This document shows positions 1 to 9,015 of a DNA stretch of 64,000 bases, piece by piece; positions within the stretch are counted from its first letter, which is position 1, and every line of letters begins with the position of its first letter. Source of the DNA: Algoriphagus sp. Its GTDB lineage: Bacteria; Bacteroidota; Bacteroidia; Cytophagales; Cyclobacteriaceae. The position numbers and the translations under genes are program-made. Below the pieces are notes generated by a model that had not been told where the DNA came from, did not search any database, and worked only from the letters and a program-made list of their open reading frames with translations. Location: contig NZ_JAMWZB010000004.1 of assembly GCF_024305035.1 (NCBI RefSeq), positions 62,001 through 126,000 of the forward strand, read 5' to 3'.

Positions 1-3000
1 TTGGTTTCGCTCATATTCCCACTGTCCACTCAAGGGAGTGTCGGGTGCGAAAGTGACCAAAGTTTCTTCAAAACAAACTTCCTGTGCATCTTGATTGATG
101 TCAAATTCGAATGCCGGACCAACAAAAACTTCCGCTTCAGCGGGGCAAATTTCAAAAAGTAACGCTTCTTCCGCTGTTAACCCTTCAGGCAAGCGGTAAG
201 AAACTGAAACACGGTAGATGCTTTCTTCATCTACGGTAATGGAATTTGAATTTTCATCTCCCAAAACCTGTCCCGCGGCATTGGTCCACTGAAAATCATA
301 CAGTCCTTCGGCTGGATCATATCCTTCGATGGCCGTCAAAGTAACCGGCTCCTCTGCGCATAAGGTTACATCCGATTCCAAGGTTAAAGTCGGAGGAGCG
401 ACCACTTCGATTTGGATGTCTTCATCAAAATAATCCGCTGTGGCACATCGGGTCACATTGAGATTGACGGTGTAAATTCCCGGCTCATCAAAGATTTGGT
501 CCAGATTTTGGAATTGATCTCCGGGTCCTCCGAAATTATCTAGGATTAGGGTCCCATCATCGCGTGTAATGGTCCAAAAATAACTGTCAATATCTGGTTC
601 GCCTCCTCCTTCAATGGTGGCTGTAGCCCCATCCTCTGGATCTAAACATAGTCGTTCTGGAGCAACTAAAGAGGGTTCTGGAATCGAGGATCCACTATTT
701 TGTGCGAAAGAAGGTAAACCCAAATTAGTTGTGCCCGGCATAGGTTCTACCGAATCCTGATTAAATGTGCTCGAGGAATTACAGCCCGATCCGACAGCAA
801 TTTGACCGATTTGATTGGAACCGACTACTGCGGCATAGACATTTCCGTCGGGCCCAATTTGCAAGGCCCCCAAATCCAACGAACCGGTCCCGCTGATTGC
901 GTTTCGGGTCGAGAGAATACAGCTTTCTCGTTGATCAGCAGTATCCGCATTGTCAAAACAGGCTGGACAACTTGTCGCATCCGGATCGTCGTTCTCTACC
1001 GGTTTGATCGTAAATTCTTCTATTCCAGGGCCTCCATTTCGATAGGAGACAAAAATCTTTTCTCCACTATCGGAAAATTCTAAACCATACACATCCCCAT
1101 CACACCCCAAATCCAATAAAGCATACTCAGTGAATTCTCCGGTATCTGCGTCAAAATCAAAAATTTCGAGACGATTGCACCCTCCTTCGGAAATGGTTAC
1201 GGCCAATTGATCTCCTTCTGGGCTAAATTTCATAGATCCAACCCCGGAGTTAAATCCGTGATTGCTTCCTACAGAGCTTAATACGGGCTGGCCAATGCCT
1301 TCCTGAGAAACGGGGTAGGCCCGAAAGGTATTGTTTCCCAATTCATGAAAAACAACCCACGTGGTATCACCATTTGCAAAGGCAGCAGATTGCTCTGTCG
1401 AAGGGCTAAAGAGGAAATTGTCCTTTGAAACTACATTGCCAACACCTGTAGGGTTTTCAGATTTAATATCTACTAACGAGTACTTGACCTCGTTATTTCC
1501 ATCAGCGGAGGTCTGCGTGGTAAACAAATAAAATAAGGTTTGCTCATTGGGTACTCCAATCGCAATGACTGATTGACTCGCCTCATTGCTTCCTCCTATA
1601 TCCTCCCCATTTGCCATGAGTTGACCATTCAGGTCCCAAACTGATTCCCCGTCGGTAAAAAACAAAACTTCACCTCCGGCATCCGTTATGGTTGTCGTTC
1701 CAGCCGGAATATTTTGAGGATGCGGATTTTCAATAGGCCTGGGGGTGGGGGCATTGGGGTCATCAGGGTCTGGATTGAAGTTTAGCCCCGCTCCATCTCC
1801 AAAATACCAGATCCCATTACTTTGGTCCTGAAGGTCCCATACTTTGACGTTGATTTCGGCATAGGCATAACAGCTGGACCCCGGCTCTCTGACCAGTGCC
1901 CAATAGGTGCCCGGTAGGCAAACTTCATTTTCTTGGCGACTGGTCCAACCCTCTTCTTTATAATTAGACCAAAAATATTCGTAATTATCTCCGCCCCCAG
2001 TTGGAGGAGCTTCTCCGTCTTGTTGACCAGCAGTGTTTTGTGCTTCAAGTAAGGCTCCGATATCCACACATTGACCTTCACAGATGGTCGTGTCTTGCGG
2101 TGTAAAATTGGCCTCCAAATTATTCTCTGTCAGCGTAATCGAATTAGTAGCCGTACGGGTGCTTCCATCGGCAAATTCCACGGTGAGAGTCACAGTGATG
2201 TTTTGGCCGGTAGCCGCATCAGCGGGAACCAAAAAATGCTCTTGTGTGTAATCGGCTGGAACAGGATTTCCATCTGAATCGGTCAGCGGTGGGCTGAATT
2301 CCCAATTAAATGAAACCGGACGGTAATTTTCTGGGGTAATTTCGCTAGTGAGCTGAATGGGATTGTTGGCGCAAGGTTCTTCAGGTTGCCAAGTGAACTC
2401 CACGCTGGCCGAAATATCCGCATTAGGCCCAAAAGTCGGAAATACCGTACCGCAAAAGTCAGTTCCCATAAAGGGATCTTCGTCCACATTAATCAAAGTC
2501 AAATCCTCCTCTTCAGGATTAGTTACCCGACCGATAAGTTGCGGTCCTCCGTTCGTTTCCTCGTAGATATAATAGAGCTGTCCATCCGGACCAAATTTCA
2601 AGTCATAAATAGAGGACGGTTGTGGATCCAAGGAGATTTCCTCTGGTGTGGACCCCAAATCATTACTTGGAACCCGAAAGAGCTGATTTCCTTTTGAAAA
2701 ATAAATGAAATTGCCATCAGGAGAAAAACTCGCCCCTTGGATAGGCTCCGATCCACCGGATTGACTGATTGCCTCGGCTGAGCCAAAGTTCCCAGATGCC
2801 GCATCAAAGTCCAATACCAAAATATCCTCATTTGGATTTTCTGGAATAAGGATCAATTTCTCTAAGTCAGGATCAAAAAGAATTGCTTTTGGGGTGAATG
2901 TGATCGTTTCTGTGTCGGTCTGTGTAAAATCGCCCGCTGTGGTTTCCAGTCTTCTGGAAATTAATTGGCCCCCGTCAAAGTTGATTAAGTAGGATGGAGA

Positions 3001-3576
3001 AGATGGAGTTTTGACGACCAAAATAGCTCCCTGTGCATTTCCTATGGTTTGATCTTGTTCGGTGATTTCACCTAGCGGAGGCTCGTTGCCAGTAGCCTGA
3101 CCGGGTGCATTCATATCAATTTGGGTGTAAAGCAGCTGTCCTCCAGGAGAGACATAGAACAAATAAAACAGCTTTTCACCTTCCGGTTCATATTCTAAAA
3201 ACCCGGTGGCAACTTGCTGCCGGCTGTCCATCGGGCCATTGAGGTTTCCTACTTGCCCTTGGATGACGTTTCCATTGTAGTCGTAAACTAAGGAACCGTT
3301 GGAATAGAATAGGGGCTGTCCGGAGATGGGATCAATGGCAACAGTGTTACTTTGAGCGTCCAAAATAATTCCATCGGGTAGAGTTTGAACCGTAGCAGTA
3401 GTTCCTTTTCCAAAAGAAAGATAATTGTTATCGCCCCCAGATTCGCAGTATCCAAAAATCCACTCGTTGTCATTGAAGCCTTGGGGGTATACAGAAATTG
3501 CAGTTCCAACCCATAAAAATGAGCTTAAAACTGTGAAAAAAAGGCGTATAAGTATGGAATGCAATTTGCTTTTCAT
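1..3576 (-). CDS. Large secreted beta-propeller/PKD-type protein, 3' end beyond window (putative T9SS substrate)
   Basis: An open frame runs on the minus strand from an ATG at 3576 to the window edge, 1192 codons without a stop. The start carries a signal-type hydrophobic segment. Two similar modules follow: one begins near residue 35 with NEWIFGYCESGG and the other near residue 590 with NGIWYFGDGAGLNF. Each continues with propeller-like repeats such as FSPDGNFIYFS and FSPEGDQLAVT. After each module come Ig/PKD-like stretches, for example VTLTAIEGYDPAEGLYDFQW. Large proteins of this build in Bacteroidota usually end in a type B (gliding-motility-associated) sorting domain, but that end lies outside the window. 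The neighbouring divergent PorP/SprF gene fits export by the type IX system. The function is surface or secreted, and the ligand is unknown. Confidence 0.8.
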   Translation of the reverse strand, partial: MKSKLHSILIRLFFTVLSSFLWVGTAISVYPQGFNDNEWIFGYCESGGDNNYLSFGKGTTATVQTLPDGIILDAQSNTVAIDPISGQPLFYSNGSLVYDYNGNVIQGQVGNLNGPMDSRQQVATGFLEYEPEGEKLFYLFYVSPGGQLLYTQIDMNAPGQATGNEPPLGEITEQDQTIGNAQGAILVVKTPSSPSYLINFDGGQLISRRLETTAGDFTQTDTETITFTPKAILFDPDLEKLILIPENPNEDILVLDFDAASGNFGSAEAISQSGGSEPIQGASFSPDGNFIYFSKGNQLFRVPSNDLGSTPEEISLDPQPSSIYDLKFGPDGQLYYIYEETNGGPQLIGRVTNPEEEDLTLINVDEDPFMGTDFCGTVFPTFGPNADISASVEFTWQPEEPCANNPIQLTSEITPENYRPVSFNWEFSPPLTDSDGNPVPADYTQEHFLVPADAATGQNITVTLTVEFADGSTRTATNSITLTENNLEANFTPQDTTICEGQCVDIGALLEAQNTAGQQDGEAPPTGGGDNYEYFWSNYKEEGWTSRQENEVCLPGTYWALVREPGSSCYAYAEINVKVWDLQDQSNGIWYFGDGAGLNFNPDPDDPNAPTPRPIENPHPQNIPAGTTTITDAGGEVLFFTDGESVWDLNGQLMANGEDIGGSNEASQSVIAIGVPNEQTLFYLFTTQTSADGNNEVKYSLVDIKSENPTGVGNVVSKDNFLFSPSTEQSAAFANGDTTWVVFHELGNNTFRAYPVSQEGIGQPVLSSVGSNHGFNSGVGSMKFSPEGDQLAVTISEGGCNRLEIFDFDADTGEFTEYALLDLGCDGDVYGLEFSDSGEKIFVSYRNGGPGIEEFTIKPVENDDPDATSCPACFDNADTADQRESCILSTRNAISGTGSLDLGALQIGPDGNVYAAVVGSNQIGQIAVGSGCNSSSTFNQDSVEPMPGTTNLGLPSFAQNSGSSIPEPSLVAPERLCLDPEDGATATIEGGGEPDIDSYFWTITRDDGTLILDNFGGPGDQFQNLDQIFDEPGIYTVNLNVTRCATADYFDEDIQIEVVAPPTLTLESDVTLCAEEPVTLTAIEGYDPAEGLYDFQWTNAAGQVLGDENSNSITVDEESIYRVSVSYRLPEGLTAEEALLFEICPAEAEVFVGPAFEFDINQDAQEVCFEETLVTFAPDTPLSGQWEYERNQ

Positions 3577-3591
3577 ATTTTTCCAACTGCT

Positions 3592-3626
3592 ATCTAAAAC
3601 ATGCTGGAGGCAAAAACGTTTTAGAT
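3592..3626. repeat. 9-bp perfect inverted repeat between divergent genes
   Basis: ATCTAAAAC (3592-3600) and GTTTTAGAT (3618-3626) are exact reverse complements separated by 17 bases. They lie in the short gap between the divergent secreted protein and the PorP/SprF gene. The repeat could be an operator for both genes or a hairpin in the leader of either. No regulator is identified. Confidence 0.5.
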
Positions 3627-3659
3627 GCTGATTGATTATTCAAATAAACGAACAAATCC

Positions 3660-4706
3660 TTGTTACGGTCTTCGCTATTAATTGTTTTTTTTCTGATTTT
3701 GGGCTTTTTGCCTTTCTCAAGTCTGCAGGCGCAGGACCCGCAATATAGCCAATATTATGCCGCCCCTTTGTACCTCAATCCCGCAATGGCTGGAGGAGAG
3801 TTGACTGGGCGAGTGGGATTTAATTACCGAAATCAATGGCCGAGTATCGATGCCCAGTTTACGACATTCTCGGCGTTTTACGACACTTACCTTCCGGAAT
3901 ACAATGCTGGAGTAGGATTTCATGTGATGCAGGATACCGAAGGAGCTGCCAAATTACGATCTACCACGATTTCGGGAATGTTCTCTTATGAATTGAAACT
4001 TGGGGATAACTCCTATTTCCGACCGGGTTTCCAAGCGAGTTACATTCGAAGAGAAATTGGTTTTTACGAAAATCTGATTTTTGCCAATCAGATTAATGAA
4101 TCAGATCCATTTGGTCCAACCCTTCCCGGAACCGATATTCCTGGACTTGGTGATCCGATAGGGATGCTATCGCTTTCTTTTGGAGGCCTCTTTTTTACAG
4201 AGAATCTTTGGATCGGTCTTTCAGCCCATCATGTCAATGAACCCAATCAATCATTTATTGATGGAATAAGTCCACTTCCCGCCAAATATTCTGTACATGC
4301 AGGTTATCGGATTCCACTCGGGGAAGGGGCTTTGAGAGGAGATTTTACCCACATCCGTAAGCAGCGTTATTTCACGCCTACCATCAATTACAAGCGACAG
4401 GGGCCTTTTGAACAATTGGATGTAGGAGGATACTTTTATGTGGAACCTTTGGTATTGGGATTGTGGTATCGAGGACTTCCTTACAAGCCGGTGAATAACC
4501 AAAGCAACCGGGATGCTGTTGTAATGATGGTAGGTGTAAATCTGATAAGTGGCTTGAATGTGGGGTACAGTTTTGACTATACGGTCTCTCAATTGGGGAT
4601 TCAGTCCGGAGGCGCCCATGAATTAAGCCTCTCCTGGACACTTCCCAATAGCTATCAAGGTAAGCCACTCCGAAGAGACACCATCCTACCTTGTCCAAAA
4701 TTTTAA
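3660..4706 (+). CDS. PorP/SprF family type IX secretion/gliding membrane protein
   Basis: This 348-residue protein begins with a signal peptide ending near LQAQ, followed by the family-typical QDPQYSQYY and LYLNPAMAG. The rest alternates short beta strands and aromatic-rich turns, as expected of an outer-membrane barrel. Members of the family (SprF of Flavobacterium johnsoniae, PorP of Porphyromonas) help export or anchor individual T9SS substrates and are often encoded beside a giant adhesin-like substrate, as here. The start is TTG: an in-frame TAA at 3645 excludes any upstream start, and the signal peptide fits immediately after. The M48 protease follows after 9 bases, so the two are probably co-transcribed. 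Confidence 0.85.
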   Translation: MLRSSLLIVFFLILGFLPFSSLQAQDPQYSQYYAAPLYLNPAMAGGELTGRVGFNYRNQWPSIDAQFTTFSAFYDTYLPEYNAGVGFHVMQDTEGAAKLRSTTISGMFSYELKLGDNSYFRPGFQASYIRREIGFYENLIFANQINESDPFGPTLPGTDIPGLGDPIGMLSLSFGGLFFTENLWIGLSAHHVNEPNQSFIDGISPLPAKYSVHAGYRIPLGEGALRGDFTHIRKQRYFTPTINYKRQGPFEQLDVGGYFYVEPLVLGLWYRGLPYKPVNNQSNRDAVVMMVGVNLISGLNVGYSFDYTVSQLGIQSGGAHELSLSWTLPNSYQGKPLRRDTILPCPKF

Positions 4707-4715
4707 TCTACTTAC

Positions 4716-5948
4716 ATGTCCGCAGAAAGTTTAAAGCACCTAGTAATAGGAGTGGTAGTTTTTGGCTTTTTGGTAGAGAAAATTCTCAGCTATCTCAATG
4801 TCAAACGCCCTGTACCTCAGGTGCCTGATACGCTCATAGAATACCTCACTTTCCAAAAATTAAACGAATCGAAAGCCTATCAACTTGAAAATTATCGCTT
4901 TGGATTGTATTCGGGTATTTTTTCTTTCGTTTTGACCATCTTGTTTATTTGGAACGGTTGGTTTGGAATGATCGATAGCTGGATTGGAACATTCGTCCCC
5001 AGCCCGCTTTTTCAATCAGTGGTGTTTTTCGCCGTCATATTTATCGGTTCGGACCTATTGAGTCTGCCTTTTGATTATTATGGGACCTTTGTGATAGAGG
5101 AAAAATACGGGTTCAATAAAACCACGGTTCGAACTTTTTTTGGCGATAAAATAAAAGGCTATGTATTGAGTATTCTGGTAGGTGGTGGCTTGCTGGTTCT
5201 ATTTCTCTGGCTGATTCATCAGATGGGAGCCCATTTTTGGTGGATATTTTGGATCATTGCCTCGGTATTTATGGTGGTGGTCAATTTATTTTACACCGCA
5301 TGGATTTTGCCGCTTTTCAATAAACTCACTCCTTTGGAGGAGGGGGAACTCAAGCATCGGATTATTCACTATGCCCGATCGGTAAATTTTCCACTCGATA
5401 ATATTTTGGTGATGGATGGAAGCAAGCGTTCGGCTAAGGCAAATGCTTTCTTTTCTGGCTTTGGAAAGCGAAAAAAAGTGGTGCTTTATGACACGCTCTT
5501 GGATCAGCATCCTCCCGAGGAGTTGGTTGCTGTCTTGGCACATGAAGTGGGACATTACAAGAAAAAACATATTGTGCTGGGAATGATTACCTCCGTACTT
5601 CAAGTGGGATTATTACTTTTTTTGCTGTCGCAATTTATTTTCAGCGAGACGATGAGCCTGGCTTTGGGTGGGGAAGAATGGTCTGCGCAGTTGAATATTA
5701 TTGGATTTACGATGCTGTTCACGCCGATTTCGATGGTGATTGGAATTGGGATGAATTGGCTAAGCCGAAAGCATGAATTTGAGGCGGATGAATTTGCCAA
5801 AGAAACGTTTGCGGGTAAGCCACTTGCAGAGGCGCTTAAAACCCTATCTGTTAAAACGCTGAGTACGATCAATCCTCATCCATGGTATGTTTTTGTCAAT
5901 TATTCCCATCCCCCTTTACTGGAAAGACTGGCCCGGTTGGAATCTTAG
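4716..5948 (+). CDS. M48 family metalloprotease (Ste24/CAAX protease 1-like)
   Basis: This is a 410-residue integral membrane zinc protease. The HEVGH motif at residues 276-280 supplies two zinc ligands and the catalytic Glu, and Glu356 within HEFEADE is the expected third ligand. Several transmembrane helices precede and flank the catalytic block, including residues 65-80, 100-115, 150-168, 175-198, 290-310 and 325-345. The N-terminal CAAX_prenyl_protease_1 region (residues 30-200) is present, so this is the full Ste24 architecture rather than the short HtpX form. Bacteria mostly lack CAAX proteins, so the likely role is membrane-protein quality control, which is inference. It sits 9 bases after the PorP/SprF gene. 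Confidence 0.9.
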   Translation: MSAESLKHLVIGVVVFGFLVEKILSYLNVKRPVPQVPDTLIEYLTFQKLNESKAYQLENYRFGLYSGIFSFVLTILFIWNGWFGMIDSWIGTFVPSPLFQSVVFFAVIFIGSDLLSLPFDYYGTFVIEEKYGFNKTTVRTFFGDKIKGYVLSILVGGGLLVLFLWLIHQMGAHFWWIFWIIASVFMVVVNLFYTAWILPLFNKLTPLEEGELKHRIIHYARSVNFPLDNILVMDGSKRSAKANAFFSGFGKRKKVVLYDTLLDQHPPEELVAVLAHEVGHYKKKHIVLGMITSVLQVGLLLFLLSQFIFSETMSLALGGEEWSAQLNIIGFTMLFTPISMVIGIGMNWLSRKHEFEADEFAKETFAGKPLAEALKTLSVKTLSTINPHPWYVFVNYSHPPLLERLARLES

Positions 5949-6198
5949 AAGCGTAGATTTTTGAAAAAAAGCTAAAAAATTGATATTCGATCGATTAGTT
6001 GGTGATTTAGTTTTCAGTACTACGAATCTTTGGAGAATTAAAGAATTTATTAGGGGGGGCGAAATATTATTTTTTTTTCTTAATTTTGAAATAATACAAT
6101 TGACTGATATTCAGCGATATTCAACAGGATGTAAAATTTGGTTTTTAATATTGGAAGATCTACTATTGATACAATTTTAACCAAAAACCAAAAACAAG

Positions 6199-6507
6199 AT
6201 GAAAAAACGATTGATTCAACTAGTGGGTGGCCTATCCCTCTGTTTTGTGGCTATGCTAGGAGTAGACCTAGGAAGTGGGAATGGAGATTTTTATTCCGTT
6301 CAATTGGTAAGTGAGGCTAATGCACAAATAGTTTGTCCTGGACCAGATAAAGTTGGTGGGAGTTGTCATGTTTTAAAGACATTTTATAATGTACCGGGTC
6401 CCTACGGACCAGCTACATGTCAAAGATGTGAATTTACTGGGTATATGGAAGATTACTGCGACCCATATCTCCATGGAACTTGTGAAGCTTCTCCTTCTCT
6501 AGGCTAG
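6199..6507 (+). CDS. Small secreted Cys-rich peptide (NVEALA-like leader)
   Basis: This 102-residue protein starts with MKKRLIQL, a hydrophobic core (residues 8-22), and a leader ending SEANAQ (38-43), after which the mature part begins. The mature part holds six cysteines (46, 56, 74, 77, 87, 95) with Gly/Pro-rich spacing and no other recognisable domain. The leader resembles the small NVEALA-type secreted proteins of Bacteroidota, which often lie beside 6-bladed propeller lipoproteins; exactly that arrangement occurs here. The assignment is by pattern only. The six cysteines suggest three disulfides or metal binding. A hairpin directly after the stop separates it from the next gene. The function is unknown. 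Confidence 0.7.
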   Translation: MKKRLIQLVGGLSLCFVAMLGVDLGSGNGDFYSVQLVSEANAQIVCPGPDKVGGSCHVLKTFYNVPGPYGPATCQRCEFTGYMEDYCDPYLHGTCEASPSLG

Positions 6508-6542
6508 GTATTGGCTAGGTAGAATGATGAATTTTACCTAGC
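6503..6542 (+). terminator. Hairpin (with duplicated arm) after the Cys-rich peptide gene
   Basis: GCTAGGTA (6514-6521) pairs perfectly with TACCTAGC (6535-6542), extendable by a G-T and a T-A pair, and is followed by the T-rich tract TCTTCTCGACTTTTATTC. A second copy of GCTAGGTA lies at 6503-6510 and contains the peptide gene's TAG stop (6505-6507). The same downstream arm could therefore pair with either copy. It is probably a terminator or attenuator ahead of the propeller gene. Confidence 0.6.
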
Positions 6543-6675
6543 TATCTTCTCGACTTTTATTCTTTTCTATATATCACAGGCAGTAAAAATGCTCCAATTA
6601 AAATGTAGTTTAAAGTTAATTTTCAACTACTCCCTCAATTTAAAAGAGGTTAGAAGAATTCAAAATCTAATTTAT

Positions 6676-6683
6676 TATGTTTG
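6676..6683 (+). promoter_or_regulatory. Possible TAnnTTTG -7 box upstream of the propeller lipoprotein
   Basis: TATGTTTG matches the Bacteroidota -7 consensus TAnnTTTG and lies 39 bases ahead of the propeller lipoprotein start. No clear -33 TTTG is seen at the usual 19-base spacing, so support is limited. Confidence 0.3.
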
Positions 6684-6722
6684 AGAATTTTGTATGTTAC
6701 TTTCGAATAGTTTTTTAACAAT

Positions 6723-7829
6723 ATGAAGAGTCCCTTTTACAGTTTTTTTATTGTGTTGTTTTTTCTTTCTTCCTGTCGTGATGGAGAAAATATTTTTATA
6801 GAGAAAGTCAATCTCGAATCCCCGCATACCGAAAACCTGAATGACGTTTTTAGAGAATTTGAAATAATTCCATTAGAACTTCATCCAGAGGCACAATTAG
6901 TAGAAATGGATAAATTACTCGTCACTGATTCTCATTATTTTGTATTAGACCGGTCATCTGCTGTGATTTTTGTTTTTGATAAAAAAGGTAAATTTTGCAA
7001 CAAACTGGATGCTTTTGGAGAAGGGCCTGGAGAATATTTGGCCATTTCAGATTTTAATATCAATCCATTTAATGGCAATTTGGAGGTTCTATCTCCTGAT
7101 GGCGTATTGATTGTTTATGATTCAGATTTTACGTTATTGGATGAGTTTTCCCTCGAAGGTCTATCAAGTTTTCAATATTTCAATTATCTAAATGAAGACC
7201 TGATTGCTTTGAATACCCTAGATCATCGGAATCCTGCTCCAGTGATCTTATGGTCTCGTATTCAGCGTAAACTGTTTAAGGAAGTTTATTTTCCGCTCCA
7301 TGAGCTGGAAAAACATCAACTTGTTTTTATGGAAGATATCTTTTTTCGCAGCGCTAATTCACTGTTTATCTGTACCCGATTTGCCAATGAAGTCTATCAA
7401 ATCACCGAGGATTCTTTGCTATTGAAAAAACAGTTTGATTTTGGCAAATACAATTTTCCCACTGATCAAATTAAAGCTGATCAAGCAAAGAAGTATTATC
7501 ATGATTTTTTTAGCGAGCAAATCCAATCCGCTTTTGGATCAATCAAAAAATACAATGAGTCTGATCGATCTGTGGTTTTTCAATTTTCACTGGAAGGAAA
7601 AACAAGGTTTTTTGTCCAAGAAAAAGTATCTGGAAAGTATCAGATTTTAGATCGGTATTTCGCCTTTGATGAGTTCAAAAGCGATACAGAAGATATATAT
7701 GCTGTAATTTCCCCAGAAGCTATTCCTAACTATGATTTTTGGCCGGAATGGGATTCAGGTCAACGAAATCTTTTGGAGGAAGCAAAAGAAAACGAACAAA
7801 CATTATTACTAAGGCTAAAAATCGACTAA
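6723..7829 (+). CDS. 6-bladed beta-propeller lipoprotein
   Basis: This is a 368-residue lipoprotein with the lipobox LSSC (Cys18). The segment KLDAFGEGPGEYLAISDFNI is the hallmark G-x-GPGEY turn of the 6-bladed beta-propeller family found in Bacteroidota (DUF5128/BF3164-type), and repeated VFDKKG / LIVYDSD strands continue the propeller. These proteins lie on the outer-membrane or periplasmic face and are largely uncharacterised. The gene follows the Cys-rich secreted peptide in the same orientation, a pairing seen repeatedly for this family. The stop is TAA... codon use is AT-richer than in the housekeeping genes further along. Confidence 0.8.
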   Translation: MKSPFYSFFIVLFFLSSCRDGENIFIEKVNLESPHTENLNDVFREFEIIPLELHPEAQLVEMDKLLVTDSHYFVLDRSSAVIFVFDKKGKFCNKLDAFGEGPGEYLAISDFNINPFNGNLEVLSPDGVLIVYDSDFTLLDEFSLEGLSSFQYFNYLNEDLIALNTLDHRNPAPVILWSRIQRKLFKEVYFPLHELEKHQLVFMEDIFFRSANSLFICTRFANEVYQITEDSLLLKKQFDFGKYNFPTDQIKADQAKKYYHDFFSEQIQSAFGSIKKYNESDRSVVFQFSLEGKTRFFVQEKVSGKYQILDRYFAFDEFKSDTEDIYAVISPEAIPNYDFWPEWDSGQRNLLEEAKENEQTLLLRLKID

Positions 7830-7940
7830 GGTTTAATTCCAAATCACAATTCAAATTTTAAACCAGGCTCTCCATCAAATAAGCTTGCCATTTCCCTTCA
7901 ATTTTTCCTATCTTTTTGTCTCTCAACTAGCACTAAACCC

Positions 7941-8819
7941 ATGAAAGACCTTGCTGATTTCCATTATCCGATTTCAGATTTATTTCCCCAACCCAAATCC
8001 GACTCAGACTGGGATCAATACCGACTCAATAAAGAGCAAATCGAATTTTTTCAGGAGAACGGGTATTTGGCGGGAATTCAGCTCCTGGACGACGTCCAAA
8101 TCGATGCGCTGAAAAAAGCGCTTGATGAAGTGATCGACCCGCTGCATCCACTCCATCACTTGTTTCATGAATTCCACAGCAATGAATCCGGTGATCCGAA
8201 TAAGGTGCTCTTTCATTCCTTGGGGCATTGGCGAATTGCGGAAGCTTTTCACGATGTAATTTGGAATCCGGCTTTTCGGATAGTCGCATCCCAGCTGTTG
8301 GGAGACCGGGCGGTTCGTTTTTGGCATGATCAGCTTTTTTGCAAACCGGCCCATCATGGGGGAAATGTCGCCTGGCATCAGGATTACAGCTACTGGACTC
8401 GGACGATCGAGATGCAGCATTTAACTTGCTGGTGTGGTTTGGACGATGCTACCAAAGAAAATGGTTGTCTACAGTATGTCCCGGGTTCACATCGTTGGGG
8501 ATTGTTGGAAAAGCCGGCATTGGCAGGAGAGATGGATGGTCTAATGGAGATGATGACTGAAGAGCAAAAGGCTAATTTTAAACCCGTAGCGATTCCCCTA
8601 AAAGCGGGTTATGCAGCTTTTCATCATCCTTTGTTGGTTCATGGTAGTTTTGCAAATTATTCCGACAGATCACGAAAAGCTTTTGTGTTGAATGTCTTTG
8701 CGGATGGGACCATTTCCAATACTGAAGAGCCGCTTTTAGAGGGAGTACCTGTGATTCCCAAAGGAGAGAGAATGCAAGGAAAATTTTTTCCATTGATTTT
8801 TGAGCCGAAAAATAGGTAA
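7941..8819 (+). CDS. Phytanoyl-CoA dioxygenase (PhyH) family protein
   Basis: This 292-residue non-haem Fe(II)/2-oxoglutarate dioxygenase has the iron triad: His146 and Asp148 in AWHQDYSYW, and the distal His234 in LLVHGSFANYS. Arg243 or Arg245 would bind 2-oxoglutarate. The segment LQYVPGSHRWG (about residues 177-187) is typical of the family. There is no signal peptide, so it is cytosolic. The substrate cannot be read from sequence; bacterial PhyH proteins hydroxylate varied small molecules. A TAnnTTTG-like TATCTTTT box lies about 30 bases upstream. It stands alone before the DUF808 gene. Confidence 0.88.
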   Translation: MKDLADFHYPISDLFPQPKSDSDWDQYRLNKEQIEFFQENGYLAGIQLLDDVQIDALKKALDEVIDPLHPLHHLFHEFHSNESGDPNKVLFHSLGHWRIAEAFHDVIWNPAFRIVASQLLGDRAVRFWHDQLFCKPAHHGGNVAWHQDYSYWTRTIEMQHLTCWCGLDDATKENGCLQYVPGSHRWGLLEKPALAGEMDGLMEMMTEEQKANFKPVAIPLKAGYAAFHHPLLVHGSFANYSDRSRKAFVLNVFADGTISNTEEPLLEGVPVIPKGERMQGKFFPLIFEPKNR

Positions 8820-9015
8820 AGGCAACTTGGACGGTTCGATTGGTGTGGCCTGGAATTGAGGATGAAGATTTTATTCAGATTTTCGGTGTGGGGAAAGCCT
8901 CTTAAATAAGGAGGGTTTATCTTTCGCTATTAATTTTGTAAATCGTTTTGTGAAAAGTCCAAGTTCACGTCAATTAAACTTTCAGATTTTAGATTAAATC
9001 TTTCAAATTTATACT

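Noticed and set aside
802-1083. 93-codon plus-strand open frame in the left secreted-protein gene
   Set aside because: It is antisense to the long open minus frame, which has a signal peptide and repeated domains.
5980-6180. 66-codon frame before the Cys-rich peptide
   Set aside because: Random composition (MIFDRLVGDLVFS...), no start context and AT-rich intergenic sequence; no support as a gene.
7830-7864. GGTTTAA/TTAAACC inverted repeat after the propeller gene
   Set aside because: Only 7 bp with a long AT-rich loop and no T-run; weak as a terminator.
8879-8925. Possible terminator after the PhyH gene
   Set aside because: The stem around AAGCCTCTT/AAGGAGGGTT is imperfect and no T-run follows.
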